From the NCBI RefSeq assembly GCF_007992195.1, contig NZ_BJZU01000003.1, positions 1 through 64,000 of the forward strand: a stretch of DNA of 64,000 bases, given 5' to 3'. The stretch is from Methylobacterium oxalidis. Its GTDB lineage: Bacteria > Pseudomonadota > Alphaproteobacteria > Rhizobiales > Beijerinckiaceae. Below, in pieces: positions 1 to 9,323 of this stretch (positions are counted from its first letter, which is position 1; every line of letters begins with the position of its first letter). A model generated the notes under the pieces. It worked only from the letters and a program-made list of their open reading frames with translations. It was not told the origin of the DNA and did no database searches. The position numbers were made by a program, and so were the translations under genes.

Positions 1-41
1 TCCCGGACGGGAGAGGTGGGGCGCCTTGTCGGTGCGGGGCG

Positions 42-1535
42 TCAGTCCTGCAGCATCCGCTTCAGGAGCTCGACCTCGTCGCCGAGCACCGCGTCCTCGC
101 CGATCTGCTTCTCGATCTTGCGCACGGCGTGCAGCACCGTGGTGTGGTCGCGCCCGCCGAAGCGGCGGCCGATCTCGGGCAGGGAGCGCAGGGTGAGCAC
201 CTTCGAGAGGTACATCGCGATCTGCCGCGGCTTGACCACCGCGGCGGTGCGCCGCTCGGACAGGATGTCGGAGCGCGAGACGTTGTAGCGGGAGGCCACC
301 AGCTTCTGGATATCCTCGATCTTGATGCGCTTCGGCTCGCGGTTCTTCACGAGGTCGCGGATCGCGGTCTCGGCGGTCTCCAGCGTCACGGCGGTGCCGG
401 TGAGCGTCGCGTGGGCCAGGAGGCGGTTGACGGCGCCCTCGAGGTCGCGCCCGTTCGCGGTGATCGCCTTGGCGACGTAGGCCGCCACCGTCGGCGAGAC
501 CTCGAAGTTCGGGTGGCTCGCCCGAACCGCGGCGAGCCGCGCGGCGAGGATCGAGGTGCGCAGCTGCTCGTCGAGCGAGCCGATCTCCACCACGAGCCCG
601 CCCGCGAGGCGCGAGCGCACGCGCTCGTCGAGGGCCTCGAGCTCGGTCGGCGGCCGGTCGGAGGCGACGACGACCTGCCGGCCGGCGTCGATCAGCGCGT
701 TGATGGTGTGGCCGAACTCGGCCTGGATCGACTTGCCCTGGATGAACTGCACGTCGTCGAGGATGAGCAGGTCGATCGCCCGCAGGCGCTCCTTGAAGGC
801 GAGCGCGTTCTGCGTCTTCAGGGCGTTGACGAAGCCGTACATGAAGCGGTCGGCGGTGAGGTAGATCACCCGGCGGCCGGCGTCGCGCGCGGCGTGGCCG
901 ATCCCGTGCAGGAGGTGCGTCTTGCCGAGGCCGACGCCCGCGTGGAAGTAGAGCGGGTTGTAGAGCGCGCCCTCGCCGTCGTGGCGGGCCACGCGCTCGG
1001 CCGCGGCGTGCGCCAGGGCGTTGGAGCGGCCGACCACGAAGCTCGCGAAGGTGAGGCGCACGTCGAGAGGGGCGCCGTTGAGGTCCGCCGGCTCGCCGCG
1101 GACCGCGCTCTCGGGCTCGGGCGCCGGCGCGGGGACGGGGGCCGGCGCGCCCGCGGCGTGAAGGCGGGCGAGCGGGCCGCTCGTCGGGTTGGGCTTGCCC
1201 GCGCCCGGGGCGACCGGACGGGCCGGGGCGGCGGGGCCGCGCACCGAGACCTCGATCCGCTGGACCACCTCGGCCTCGCTGCGGAAGGTGTTCAGGACGC
1301 GGTCGAGGTAGTGGGACTCGATCCAGCTCTTCAGGAAGCGGGTGGGCACCGTCAGGCGGGCCGTGCCGCCCGCGACCTCCTCCAGCTCCAGGCGGGCGAA
1401 CCAGCTCGCGAACACGTCCTCGCCGAGCTCCGCCCGCAGGCGCCGCTTCACGCGCGACCAAGCGGCGGAGATTTCCTGCCCACTCGAGCCGTTATCCCCG
1501 TTGCCGCCGTCCGCCAAGCTGCCATCCACACGCAT
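42..1535 (-). CDS. dnaA: Chromosomal replication initiator DnaA
   Basis: ATP-dependent initiator that binds DnaA boxes at the origin, opens the duplex and loads the helicase. The 497-residue product has all four DnaA domains: an N-terminal helicase/oligomerisation domain (about 20-100), a Pro/Ala-rich linker (100-155), an AAA+ domain with Walker A GVGLGKT (200-206) and Walker B LLILDD (256-261), and the C-terminal DNA-binding domain with signature [18 protein letters not shown] (about 460-477). It starts with ATG and the length is usual for the family. No rpsT or dnaN lies beside it on the visible side. Identification is secure. Confidence 0.99.
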   Translation of the reverse strand: MRVDGSLADGGNGDNGSSGQEISAAWSRVKRRLRAELGEDVFASWFARLELEEVAGGTARLTVPTRFLKSWIESHYLDRVLNTFRSEAEVVQRIEVSVRGPAAPARPVAPGAGKPNPTSGPLARLHAAGAPAPVPAPAPEPESAVRGEPADLNGAPLDVRLTFASFVVGRSNALAHAAAERVARHDGEGALYNPLYFHAGVGLGKTHLLHGIGHAARDAGRRVIYLTADRFMYGFVNALKTQNALAFKERLRAIDLLILDDVQFIQGKSIQAEFGHTINALIDAGRQVVVASDRPPTELEALDERVRSRLAGGLVVEIGSLDEQLRTSILAARLAAVRASHPNFEVSPTVAAYVAKAITANGRDLEGAVNRLLAHATLTGTAVTLETAETAIRDLVKNREPKRIKIEDIQKLVASRYNVSRSDILSERRTAAVVKPRQIAMYLSKVLTLRSLPEIGRRFGGRDHTTVLHAVRKIEKQIGEDAVLGDEVELLKRMLQD

Positions 1536-2020
1536 TCTCGCTCTCCTCGCGCCGAGGGCGGAGGACCGCCGACCGGAGCGTACGCAACACCACGCTTGAC
1601 GCCCCAGACACGTGCGAGGCGCAGATCATCAGCAGAGTCAAGCCCTAGACCGCAGCCTTTTGCCGACTGACGCAGCCTATCAACAATTCGCTACGGTTCT
1701 CCTAACAGTGGGACTTGCGGGGAAAGGCAAAACCGGCCTCCGGCACGGTGGAAAGCGGACGCGCAGAGTCGAGGCACGTGCCTGATCTTGCGTATGATTC
1801 GGAGGCACGGCGCACAAGCTGTGAAGTGTCTGGAATTGCGTTACCTTTTGTTAAGCTACACTGGTGGGGGTAACGCCGCAACGGAACAGATTCGCCAACA
1901 GCGTTAACGCCGGGTGGATCGCGGGGACCGGACGGCCCCGGCGCCGCGGGCACGGGCCGGCGCGCCGCCCCGGGTCGGGGCGGCGTGCGGTCGGCGTCGC
2001 GCTCTAACGGAGAGGAGGGC
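1536..2020. other. 485-bp intergenic region upstream of dnaA
   Basis: Non-coding stretch between the 5' end of dnaA and the 3' end of dcp, both on the minus strand, so it should hold the dnaA promoter and the dcp terminator. It is less GC-rich than its surroundings around 1680-1905 and contains GTTAAG/GTTAAC words near 1850 and 1902, but no cluster of DnaA boxes (TTATNCACA) and no convincing sigma-70 or EcfG promoter. I see no RNA gene and no credible small ORF. Confidence 0.6.
1963..1985. terminator. GC hairpin downstream of dcp
   Basis: Perfect 9-bp inverted repeat (CGCCGCCCC / GGGGCGGCG) with a 5-base loop, 36 bases past the dcp stop codon on the minus strand. There is no U-tract, so it may act as a pause, a weak terminator or a 3'-end stabiliser. 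Confidence 0.4.
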
Positions 2021-4102
2021 TCAGGCCGCGAGGCCGCGCTTCCTCAGGAGCGGGTCGATGCTCGGCAGGCGCCCGCGGAAGCCCGTGTAGGCGGCGCGGG
2101 GGTCGCGCAGGTTGCCCGCGCCGTAGACGAAGCGGCGCAGGCGCGCGGCGACCTCCGGGTGGAAGATGTCGCCGGCCTCGCGGAAGGCGTCGAAGGCGTC
2201 GGCGTCGAGCACCTCGGACCAGAGATAGCTGTAGTAGCCGGCCGCGTAGCCGTCGCCCGAGAAGATGTGGGCGAAGTGGGGCGAGCGGTGGCGCATGCCG
2301 ATCTCGGACGGCATCGCGATGCGGCGCAGGGCGTCCGCCTCGAAGGCCGGCACGTCGAGCCCGTCCTCGCCCGCCGCCGAGAGGTGGAGCGTCATGTCGA
2401 CGATCGCCGAGGCGGCGTACTCGACGGTCGCGAAGCCCTGGTTGAAGGTGCGGGCCGCCAGCAGCCGCTCGAGCAGCGCCTCCGGCATCGGCTCGCCGGT
2501 GCGGTGGTGGCGGGCGTGCTCGCGCAGCACCTCGGGCTGCTCCAGCCAGTGCTCGTAGAGCTGCGAGGGCAGCTCCACGAAGTCGCCCGCCACCGCCGTG
2601 CCCGAGAGCAGCGGGTAGGTGACGTCCGACAGGAGGCCGTGCAGGGCGTGCCCGAACTCGTGGAACAGGGTGCGGGCGTCGTCGAAGGAGAGGAGCGTCG
2701 CCTCGCCGGCGGGGGCGCGGGCGAAGTTCATCACGTTGACGATGATCGGCGTGACGGTGCCGTTGAGCCGCTCCTGCGAGCGGAAGGCGCTCATCCAGGC
2801 GCCGCTGCGCTTCGAGGGCCTCGCGAAATAGTCGCCGAGGAACAGGCCGACCTCGCTCCCGTCCGCGTTCGCCACGCGCCAGGCCCGCACGTCCGGGTGG
2901 TAGCGCGGGACGTCGGGAAGCTCCTCGAAGCGCAGGCCGAACAGGCGGCTCGCCGTGTCGAAGGCCGCCGCGATGATGCCCTCCAGCGGCAGGTACGGCT
3001 TGACCTCGCTCTCGTCGAGGTCGTGCTCGGCGCGGCGCAGCTTCTCCGCGTAGTGGCGCCAGTCATGCGCCTGGAGGGCGAAGTTGCCGCCCTCCTCCTG
3101 GATCAGCGCCTGCAGGCGCTCGCGCTCGGCCCCCGCCCGCTGGCGGGCCGGCGCCCAGACGTCGCGCAGGAGCTCCATCGCCGCGTCGGGCGAGCCGGCC
3201 ATCGTGTCGTCGAGCTTGAAATGGGCGAAGCTCTCGAAGCCGAGGAGGCGGGCGCGCTCGGCGCGCAGAGCCACGATCTCGGCGATGATCGCCCGGTTGT
3301 CGGTCTCGCCGCCCAGTTCGCCGCGGCGGGTCCAGGCCTCGTAGGCGCGCTCGCGCAGGTCGCGCCGGGTCGAGAAGACGAGGAAGGGCTCGATCAGCGA
3401 GCGCGACAGGGTGACGACGTGCGCGTGCCGGCCGCCGCGCTCGGCGGCGGCGCTCGCGGCGGCGGCCCGCAGGAAGGGCGGCAGGCCGGCGAGGTCCTCC
3501 TCGCCGTCGAGGGGCAGCTCGAAGCCGCTCTCGTCGGCGAGCAGGTTCTGGCTGAACTGCGTGCCGAGCTCGGCCATGCGGGCCGCGATCTCGGCCACCC
3601 GCGCCTTGGCGTCGGGGCCGAGATCGGCGCCCGCGCGCCGGAACCGGGTGCGGTAGCGGTCGAGCACCCGGTGCTCCTCCTCGCTCAGCGCCTCGGAGGC
3701 CGGATCGACCGCGGAGATCCGCGCCCACAGGGCCGGATTGAGGTAGATGGCGCTGCCGTGCCGGGCGAGGCGCGGCGCCATCGTCCGCTCGATCGCCTGA
3801 AGCTCCGGGTCGGTGTGGCTGCCCGTGAGGTTGAAGAAGACCGAGGCGACCCGGTCGAGGGGCTGGCCCGCCCGCTCCATCGCGCCGACCGTGTTGGCGA
3901 AGCTCGGCTGCGCAGCGTCGCCCGCAATCGCCGCGATCTCCGCCTCGTGCGCGGCGAGCGCAGCCTCGAAGGCGGGCAGGTAGTGCTCGGGCCGGATCCG
4001 CTCGAAGGGCGGCAGGCCGTGGGGCGTGTCCCAGGCCGGCGCCGCGAAGGGGTTCGTCGGCTCGAGTCCCGGCAGCCCGGCTGCGCTCTGTCCTGCGTAC
4101 AT
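2021..4102 (-). CDS. dcp: M3 family peptidyl-dipeptidase (Dcp type)
   Basis: Zinc metallopeptidase that removes dipeptides from the C-termini of short peptides; cytoplasmic in relatives. The start is the ATG at 4102, giving 693 residues, close to E. coli Dcp (about 680); the open frame continues upstream but that part is Arg/Pro-rich and looks non-coding. The zinc motif HEFGH is at about 481-485 and the third ligand is the Glu of DFVELPSQ (about 510). The context GAWMSAF...LFHEFGHALHG is more like Dcp than oligopeptidase A. It is transcribed toward dnaA. Confidence 0.93.
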   Translation of the reverse strand: MYAGQSAAGLPGLEPTNPFAAPAWDTPHGLPPFERIRPEHYLPAFEAALAAHEAEIAAIAGDAAQPSFANTVGAMERAGQPLDRVASVFFNLTGSHTDPELQAIERTMAPRLARHGSAIYLNPALWARISAVDPASEALSEEEHRVLDRYRTRFRRAGADLGPDAKARVAEIAARMAELGTQFSQNLLADESGFELPLDGEEDLAGLPPFLRAAAASAAAERGGRHAHVVTLSRSLIEPFLVFSTRRDLRERAYEAWTRRGELGGETDNRAIIAEIVALRAERARLLGFESFAHFKLDDTMAGSPDAAMELLRDVWAPARQRAGAERERLQALIQEEGGNFALQAHDWRHYAEKLRRAEHDLDESEVKPYLPLEGIIAAAFDTASRLFGLRFEELPDVPRYHPDVRAWRVANADGSEVGLFLGDYFARPSKRSGAWMSAFRSQERLNGTVTPIIVNVMNFARAPAGEATLLSFDDARTLFHEFGHALHGLLSDVTYPLLSGTAVAGDFVELPSQLYEHWLEQPEVLREHARHHRTGEPMPEALLERLLAARTFNQGFATVEYAASAIVDMTLHLSAAGEDGLDVPAFEADALRRIAMPSEIGMRHRSPHFAHIFSGDGYAAGYYSYLWSEVLDADAFDAFREAGDIFHPEVAARLRRFVYGAGNLRDPRAAYTGFRGRLPSIDPLLRKRGLAA

Positions 4103-4217
4103 GGGCGGTCCTCGTGTGGCCGGGGTCTCGGTTGCGGGCGCCGAACGGATCGGCGCCGGGCGGGTCGGCGCCAAGATAGGAGGGCGCCCGGCGCGCTGCA
4201 AAGCCGCCGGGCGCAGG

Positions 4218-4889
4218 TCACGCCGGCAGGTGCTCGCGAAGGAAAGCCACGGCCAGCGCGGTCGCGGCGGCCTCGCTGCGCGCGTCGAACGTGTGGGCCT
4301 GGTCCGCGTAGAGGGCGAGGCGGCAGAGGCCGCCCGCGGCGGCCGTGCCCGCGGCGAGGCGGGTCGCGTGGCTCGCCGGCACCAGCGCGTCGCGGCCGCC
4401 GTGCTGCGCGAGGATCGGCGGCAGCGCGAGGGCGCGGCCCGCGATCTCCGGCGGGATGAAGGCCGAGCGCACCGCCAGGGCCGCGACGCCGCCCGCCTCC
4501 AGCGCCAGCGCGAGGGCGAGCGCGCCGCCGAGCGAGCGCCCGCACAGGCCGATCGGCCCGGGCCGCCACGCGCCGACCTGCTGCACCAGCGCCTGAAGGC
4601 TCTCCCGCCAGGCGGCGAAATGCCGGGCGATCTCGCTGAAGCCCGCCCGCTCCTGGCCGGTCCGCCCGAGATAGTGGGGCAGGACCACGCGAAAGCCCGC
4701 CCGCGCCAGCGCGGCGGCCTCCCCGCGGACCGGCCGCCCGGGGCCGGCGCCCTCGGCCCCGTGGAGCAGAATGATCGTGCGCGTTGCATCCTCGTCCTTG
4801 CCGGTGTGGCCGAACACCTCGATCGTGAGGGGATGACCGGCGCATGTCAGCGTCTCGCGCGTGCCGGCGGGAGGGGATGTGTCAGGCAT
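4218..4889 (-). CDS. Dienelactone hydrolase-like alpha/beta hydrolase
   Basis: Predicted 223-residue alpha/beta hydrolase. A strand followed by ILLHGAEG (about 35-45) gives the oxyanion-hole side; the nucleophile elbow GLCGRSLGG places a Ser in the G-x-S-x-G-like position; an acid precedes the C-terminal His of QAHTFDARSE. The pattern fits the dienelactone hydrolase/prolyl oligopeptidase-like group; the substrate is unknown. The ATG start overlaps the start codon of the divergent extensin-like gene, so this gene's promoter must lie in or beyond that neighbour. Confidence 0.8.
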   Translation of the reverse strand: MPDTSPPAGTRETLTCAGHPLTIEVFGHTGKDEDATRTIILLHGAEGAGPGRPVRGEAAALARAGFRVVLPHYLGRTGQERAGFSEIARHFAAWRESLQALVQQVGAWRPGPIGLCGRSLGGALALALALEAGGVAALAVRSAFIPPEIAGRALALPPILAQHGGRDALVPASHATRLAAGTAAAGGLCRLALYADQAHTFDARSEAAATALAVAFLREHLPA

Positions 4890-5820
4890 GCGCGCGCGTC
4901 GTGACCCCGTTCGATCCGAAGGTTCGCCGCGCCGCGCCGGCCCCGGCGCGAAGCTCGCCCTCCTGCTCCTCCTTGCCACGGCGGCGGCCCCGCAGGCGAG
5001 GGCTGAGCCCGCCGCGGTGCCGCTCCCTCCGGAGCGCCCGCAGGACCTGAAGAGCGCCGCGCCCGCCCCTGCCGCCGCGCCCGCCCCTGCCCCCGAGACG
5101 CCGCTGCCGCCGGAGCGGCCGCCGGAGCTGAATCCCGAGCCGAAGCCCGCCGCGCCCGAGCCCGCCCCCGCGGCGGAGGCGCCGGTCCCTGCCCCTGCCC
5201 CTCCCCCTGCCCCGCCGCCGCTGCCGCCGGCCCGGCCGCCGGAACTCTCGGGCGAGGCGGCCCTCGCCCTCAAGGTGGCGGCCCCCGACGACGGCGCCTG
5301 CCGGGTCCGGCTGAAGCGCCTCGGCGCCAGCTTCGAGGCGCTGCCGCGCATCGAGAACGGGCAGTGCGGCGCTGCGAGCCCCGTCAAGCTGACCGCGCTC
5401 GAGGGCGTGGCGCTGCCCCAGTCGGCCACCCTGGTCTGCGGCGCGGCCGAGGCGCTCGTCCGCTGGGCGACCGAGGTGCAGGCGGCCGCCGAGTCCGAAC
5501 TCGGCGCGCCGCTCAAGGCCATCGCCATCGGCACCTCTTACGAGTGCCGCGGCCAGAACCACGATCGGGACGCGAAGCTGAGCGAGCACGCCTACGCCAA
5601 CGGCATCGACGTGATGAGCTTCTCGGTGGAGGGGCGGACCGCGATCCCCGTCACCGCCGCCGCGGCGGGCACGCCCGAGGCGCGCTTCCTCGCCGCCGCC
5701 CGCTCGCGCGCCTGCGGCTTCTTCCGCACCGTGCTCGGGCCGGGCTCGGACGCCGCCCACGCCAACCATCTGCACCTCGACGAGCGCGAGCGCAGCAGCG
5801 GCCACCGGTTGTGCCAATGA
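4888..5820 (+). CDS. Extensin-like C-terminal domain exported protein
   Basis: 310 residues. An N-terminal hydrophobic stretch (about 22-38) after a basic region ends near ARA, consistent with Sec export. Residues about 40-125 are a Pro/Ala/Glu-rich linker built from repeated LPPERP-like units. The C-terminal half matches the extensin-like domain of alphaproteobacterial envelope proteins, with a His-containing HANHLHLD motif and paired Cys residues. The domain is distantly related to D-Ala-D-Ala peptidases, so a peptidoglycan role is plausible but unproven. The L,D-transpeptidase follows 72 bases downstream. Confidence 0.82.
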   Translation: MRARRDPVRSEGSPRRAGPGAKLALLLLLATAAAPQARAEPAAVPLPPERPQDLKSAAPAPAAAPAPAPETPLPPERPPELNPEPKPAAPEPAPAAEAPVPAPAPPPAPPPLPPARPPELSGEAALALKVAAPDDGACRVRLKRLGASFEALPRIENGQCGAASPVKLTALEGVALPQSATLVCGAAEALVRWATEVQAAAESELGAPLKAIAIGTSYECRGQNHDRDAKLSEHAYANGIDVMSFSVEGRTAIPVTAAAAGTPEARFLAAARSRACGFFRTVLGPGSDAAHANHLHLDERERSSGHRLCQ

Positions 5821-5892
5821 GCGCCGGAACGCTCTGAGCGCCTTGAGGATTTACCGCCCGGAGCGCTGCAGCTCCCGGAGCGATGGTGCGTC

Positions 5893-6972
5893 ATGTCGAG
5901 TGGTTTCGCGGTGCGGGCGGGAGCCGCGCTGATCAGTCTCCTGTGCGTCGCGGCGCCGGGCCTCGCCGCCCCGAAGAAGGACGAGGCTCCCGCCCTCACC
6001 CACGAGGCGGTGAACGCCGCCGCGCCGGAGGCGAAGGATTCCGGCAAGCCGCAGAAGAAGGGCGCCCGCAAGGAAGCCCGCAAGGACGACCCGGACGCCC
6101 TGATCGTGAAGGCGCAGGTGCTGCTCGACCGCGCCCGCTTCTCGCCCGGCGCCATCGACGGGCGCGACGGAGACAATTACCGGGGCGCGCTGGCCGCCTA
6201 CGCCAAGGCGCAGGACCTGCCCGAGACGAAGAGCCTGACGCCGGAGCTGTTCGAGAAGCTCCAGGCCACGGGTGCCGAGGCCGTGATCACGGAGTACACC
6301 ATCACCGAGGACGACGTGCGCGGCCCCTTCGCCGAGAAGATCCCGGCCAAGATGGAGGACCAGGCCGACCTCGAGACCCTCGGCTACACGAACCCGCGCG
6401 AGATGCTGGCCGAGCGCTTCCACATGAGCCGCGACCTCCTCAGCGCCCTCAACCCCGACGCCGCCTTCGACAAGCCGGGCACGGTGATCGCGGTGGCCGC
6501 CGTGCCGCCGCTGGAGAGCGGCAAGCTGAAGGGGAAGGAACTGCCGAAGGCGCCCAAGGTCAGCCGCATCGAGGTCGACAAGGCGAGCCGGGACGTGCGC
6601 GCCTTCGACAAGGGCGGCAAGCTGCTGGCCTACTACCCGGCCTCGATCGGCAGCGAGGAGAAGCCGGCCCCGAGCGGCGAGGCCAAGGTGAAGGGCGTCG
6701 CCTTCGAGCCCACCTACACCTACAACCCGAAGTACCAGTTCGCCGGCGTGAAATCGAAGGAGACGTTCACGATCAAGCCGGGACCGAACAACCCGGTGGG
6801 CGTCGTCTGGATCGACCTCTCGATCCCCTCCTACGGCATCCACGGCACGCCGGACCCGGAGAAGGTCGGCAAGACCGAGTCGCACGGCTGCATCCGGCTC
6901 ACGAACTGGGATGCGCGCGACCTCGCCCTGCACGTCGAGCGCGGCGCCACCGTGAGCTTCAAGGACGAGTAG
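5893..6972 (+). CDS. Periplasmic L,D-transpeptidase (YkuD domain)
   Basis: 359 residues with a clear signal peptide (1-26, cut after GLAA). Residues about 45-95 look like a peptidoglycan-binding helical region, followed by a middle domain and a C-terminal YkuD domain. The catalytic motif is SHGCIRL, with Cys at about 333 and the upstream His of YGIHGTP at about 317. Such enzymes make 3-3 peptidoglycan cross-links or attach proteins to the wall. An AGGAGC-like ribosome site is weak. It lies in line with the extensin-like gene and they may be cotranscribed. Confidence 0.9.
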   Translation: MSSGFAVRAGAALISLLCVAAPGLAAPKKDEAPALTHEAVNAAAPEAKDSGKPQKKGARKEARKDDPDALIVKAQVLLDRARFSPGAIDGRDGDNYRGALAAYAKAQDLPETKSLTPELFEKLQATGAEAVITEYTITEDDVRGPFAEKIPAKMEDQADLETLGYTNPREMLAERFHMSRDLLSALNPDAAFDKPGTVIAVAAVPPLESGKLKGKELPKAPKVSRIEVDKASRDVRAFDKGGKLLAYYPASIGSEEKPAPSGEAKVKGVAFEPTYTYNPKYQFAGVKSKETFTIKPGPNNPVGVVWIDLSIPSYGIHGTPDPEKVGKTESHGCIRLTNWDARDLALHVERGATVSFKDE

Positions 6973-7098
6973 CGGGGCCTCCCCACCCCGAATCACCGCC
7001 CCGGTTTCCCCCCGCATTCCGTGCGAGAACCGCGCCTGCCCGCCGCCGCTATGACCTGGGTTAATGCGCGCCCGCTCTCCGTGGCGAAGCTCTGTGCC

Positions 7099-7123
7099 GG
7101 AACCGGGACATCCGCGTCGGGTT
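7099..7123 (+). promoter_or_regulatory. Near-consensus EcfG promoter
   Basis: GGAAC at 7099-7103, 16-base spacer, GGTT at 7120-7123 (consensus CGTT, one mismatch). Predicted start of transcription is near 7130, about 10 bases before the DUF6894 start codon. Plausible but weaker than the two perfect sites in the window. Confidence 0.4.
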
Positions 7124-7139
7124 CGGGGGGGCACAGGCG

Positions 7140-7394
7140 ATGCCGCGCTACTTCTTCGACATCGACATCTGCGGCAATGCCGCCCGCGATCCCGAGGGCG
7201 TGGTGCTGGAGAACGACGAGGCCGCCCGCCTCGCGGTGACCGGTGTCCTCCACGACGTGGCGCTCGCCACCCTGCCGGACGGCAAGCCGCAGCTTTTCGT
7301 CGCCACCGTGCGCTCCCCCGAGCGCGGCCCGCTCTTCCGCACCACCATGCGGCTCGAGACCGAGCGGGTCGGCGCGGCAGCGCTCATCGCCTGA
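7140..7394 (+). CDS. DUF6894 family small protein
   Basis: 84 residues beginning PRYFFDID, with the family pattern of an acidic residue, a Gly, then an Ala-Arg-x-x-Ala helix. DUF6894 proteins are small, usually multi-copy in Methylobacterium and relatives, and have no assigned function. A near-consensus EcfG promoter lies just upstream, suggesting stress control. The 3' end overlaps the converging permease gene by 11 bases. Confidence 0.82.
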   Translation: MPRYFFDIDICGNAARDPEGVVLENDEAARLAVTGVLHDVALATLPDGKPQLFVATVRSPERGPLFRTTMRLETERVGAAALIA

Positions 7395-8115
7395 CGAGAG
7401 CGGCCGCCGCCAGCATCGCCGCGTCACAGAGGAAGGCGAGCGAGGCGGTGCCGGCGGTGCCCTGAAGCATCGGCACCATGTTCTGGTTCTGGAGACCCGC
7501 GACGACCGGCGTGCCGAGCGTCGAGGCGCCCGCGAGCGCGCCGACCGCCGCGGTGGCCACCGCGAGGACGAGCGCCGTGCGCAGCGCCTCCACGATGCCC
7601 GGCGCGGCGAGCGGGATCTCGACGCGGGCGAGGACCTGCCCGCGGGTCAGGCCGAGGGCACGGGCGGCCTCGCGCGCCTCGGGCGGGACCGCCTCGATCG
7701 CCGAGGCCGTCCCGCGCAGGACCGGCATCAGCCCGTAGAAGACGAGGGCGAGGAGCGTCGGGGGGCCGCCGAAACCGAGGACCGGCAGCGCCAGCGCCAC
7801 CACCACGACCGGCGGCACCGCCTGCGCGGCGGCGGCGAGGCCGTCGATGCCGCCGCGCCAGGGCGCGGCCGCCTCCCGCGTGGCGAGGATGCCGAGCCCG
7901 ACCCCGAGGCCGGCCGTGAGCGCCAGCCCGGCCGCCGCAAGGGCGAGATGGTTGAGGGCGAGCGCCCCGAGATGCGGCAGGCTCAGCGCGCGCCGCGGCG
8001 CCTCCCCGAGCAGAGCGGCCAGGGCGGAGGCGAGGGCGGGGTGGCAGAGCGCGCCGAGGGCGAGCCCGGACGCGGCGGCGCCGAGCGCCGGACGGAGGCT
8101 GCGCAGGCGGCTCAT
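7384..8115 (-). CDS. Osmoprotectant ABC transporter permease (YehW/OsmW-like)
   Basis: 243-residue integral membrane protein with about five or six hydrophobic segments and the EAA loop (EAARALGLTRGQVLARVEIPLA), the site that contacts the ABC ATPase. Length and place in the operon match YehW of the E. coli yehZYXW glycine-betaine-type system. The start overlaps the previous gene's stop by 4 bases. In E. coli the ATPase YehX is encoded between YehY and YehW; here that gene is absent. The open frame extends far upstream but only as an Arg/Pro-rich shadow. Confidence 0.88.
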   Translation of the reverse strand: MSRLRSLRPALGAAASGLALGALCHPALASALAALLGEAPRRALSLPHLGALALNHLALAAAGLALTAGLGVGLGILATREAAAPWRGGIDGLAAAAQAVPPVVVVALALPVLGFGGPPTLLALVFYGLMPVLRGTASAIEAVPPEAREAARALGLTRGQVLARVEIPLAAPGIVEALRTALVLAVATAAVGALAGASTLGTPVVAGLQNQNMVPMLQGTAGTASLAFLCDAAMLAAAALVRR

Positions 8116-9323
8116 CCGCGCCGCCTCCGCGCCGCCGTCTCGGCCCGGCCGAGGGCGAGCTCCGCCGTGAGCGACAGGGCGACGATGGGAATGGCGCCGA
8201 GGAGGATCAGGTCGGGCGCGAACTGCGCCATGCCGTCGAAGACGATGCGGCCGAGGCCGCCCGCCCCGATCAGGGCGCCGAGCGTCGCGAGCCCGATGCT
8301 CTGGACGCTGGCCACCCGCAGGGCGCCGATCAGGGTCGGGGCGCCGACCGGCAGACGTACCCGCAGCAGCGTCTGGGCCCGGGTCAGGCCGAGGCCGGCG
8401 GCGGCGTCGAGGGTGGCGGGGTCCGGCGCCTGCAGGGCCCGGTTCAGCCCGCGCCAGAGCGGCAGCAGCAGGTAGGCCGCCACGCCGAGGATTGCCGGCG
8501 CGATCCCGAGAGCCCCGATGCCGAGGTCGCGCAACGCGGGAAGCGCGCGCAGGAGCCCCGAGAGCAGCGCCACCAGCGCGCCGAGCAGGGCGACCGCCGG
8601 CACCACCTGCACGGCGGAGAGACCGCCCCCGACGAGGCCCTGGCCCCGCCGCCACAGGGAGAGAAGCACGGCGCCGACGCTCGCCAGCAGGAGCGCGCCG
8701 GCCGCGAGCACCAGGTGCTCGCCGATCGCCGCGGCCATCACGCCGCGCCGCGCCCGGAGCTCGACGGCGAGGGAGAGCGCGTCGAGGATGCCCTGCCGCC
8801 ACGCGACGACCATCAGCACGGCGAGGGCGGCGCAGAGCGCGGCCCCGAGCCCCGGCAGGGCCGCCCGGCGCACCGAGAGGGCGAGGCCGGCGCCGAGGAG
8901 CGCCAGCACCGTCCAGGCGCCGCTCGCGAGGCTCGCGCGCGCGGCGGGCGGCCGGCCCGCCAGGAGGTCGGCGGCCGCGCCGCCGAGGCCGACCACGAGC
9001 ACGACGAGGGCGGTGGCGAGGAGAGCGGCCGCGGCGAGCGCGACGCGGCGCGAGGGGTGCGCGCGCACGATCAGGGCCGCCGCCACGACGAGGGCCGCCG
9101 CGCTGTGGGCCTCGGGCCCGAGCGCGGTCGCGGCGAAGACCGGCTCGCCGAGGGCGAGGCGGTTCTTCGCGAGCGCGAGCACGGGCAGCCCGTAGAGCGC
9201 GGCGAGAAGGAGGCCGGCGCCGAGCGGCGCGCCGACGCGCGCCGTCCGGCGCACGGCCCGCAGGCGGGACGGCGGGGGCGCGGTGCTGCCCTCCCCCGCG
9301 CTGCCCGGCACGAGGCCGCTCAT
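8112..9323 (-). CDS. Osmoprotectant ABC transporter permease (YehY/OsmY-like)
   Basis: 403 residues with a long N-terminal membrane region (four or five extra hydrophobic segments) before the conserved binding-protein-dependent permease domain. The EAA-type loop reads DAAAGLGLTRAQTLLRVRLPVGAPT. Size and layout match the larger YehY permease, which pairs with YehW. Coupled by 4-base overlaps to both neighbours, so all three genes should be translated from one message. Confidence 0.87.
   Translation of the reverse strand: MSGLVPGSAGEGSTAPPPSRLRAVRRTARVGAPLGAGLLLAALYGLPVLALAKNRLALGEPVFAATALGPEAHSAAALVVAAALIVRAHPSRRVALAAAALLATALVVLVVGLGGAAADLLAGRPPAARASLASGAWTVLALLGAGLALSVRRAALPGLGAALCAALAVLMVVAWRQGILDALSLAVELRARRGVMAAAIGEHLVLAAGALLLASVGAVLLSLWRRGQGLVGGGLSAVQVVPAVALLGALVALLSGLLRALPALRDLGIGALGIAPAILGVAAYLLLPLWRGLNRALQAPDPATLDAAAGLGLTRAQTLLRVRLPVGAPTLIGALRVASVQSIGLATLGALIGAGGLGRIVFDGMAQFAPDLILLGAIPIVALSLTAELALGRAETAARRRRG

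Noticed and set aside
1883-1905. GGAAC ... CGTT resembling an EcfG promoter
   Set aside because: The spacer is only 14 bases, whereas functional sites have 16-17, and no + strand gene follows.
1536-2020. Chromosomal origin next to dnaA
   Set aside because: No cluster of DnaA boxes and no strongly AT-rich unwinding element; in Rhizobiales the origin is often not at dnaA.
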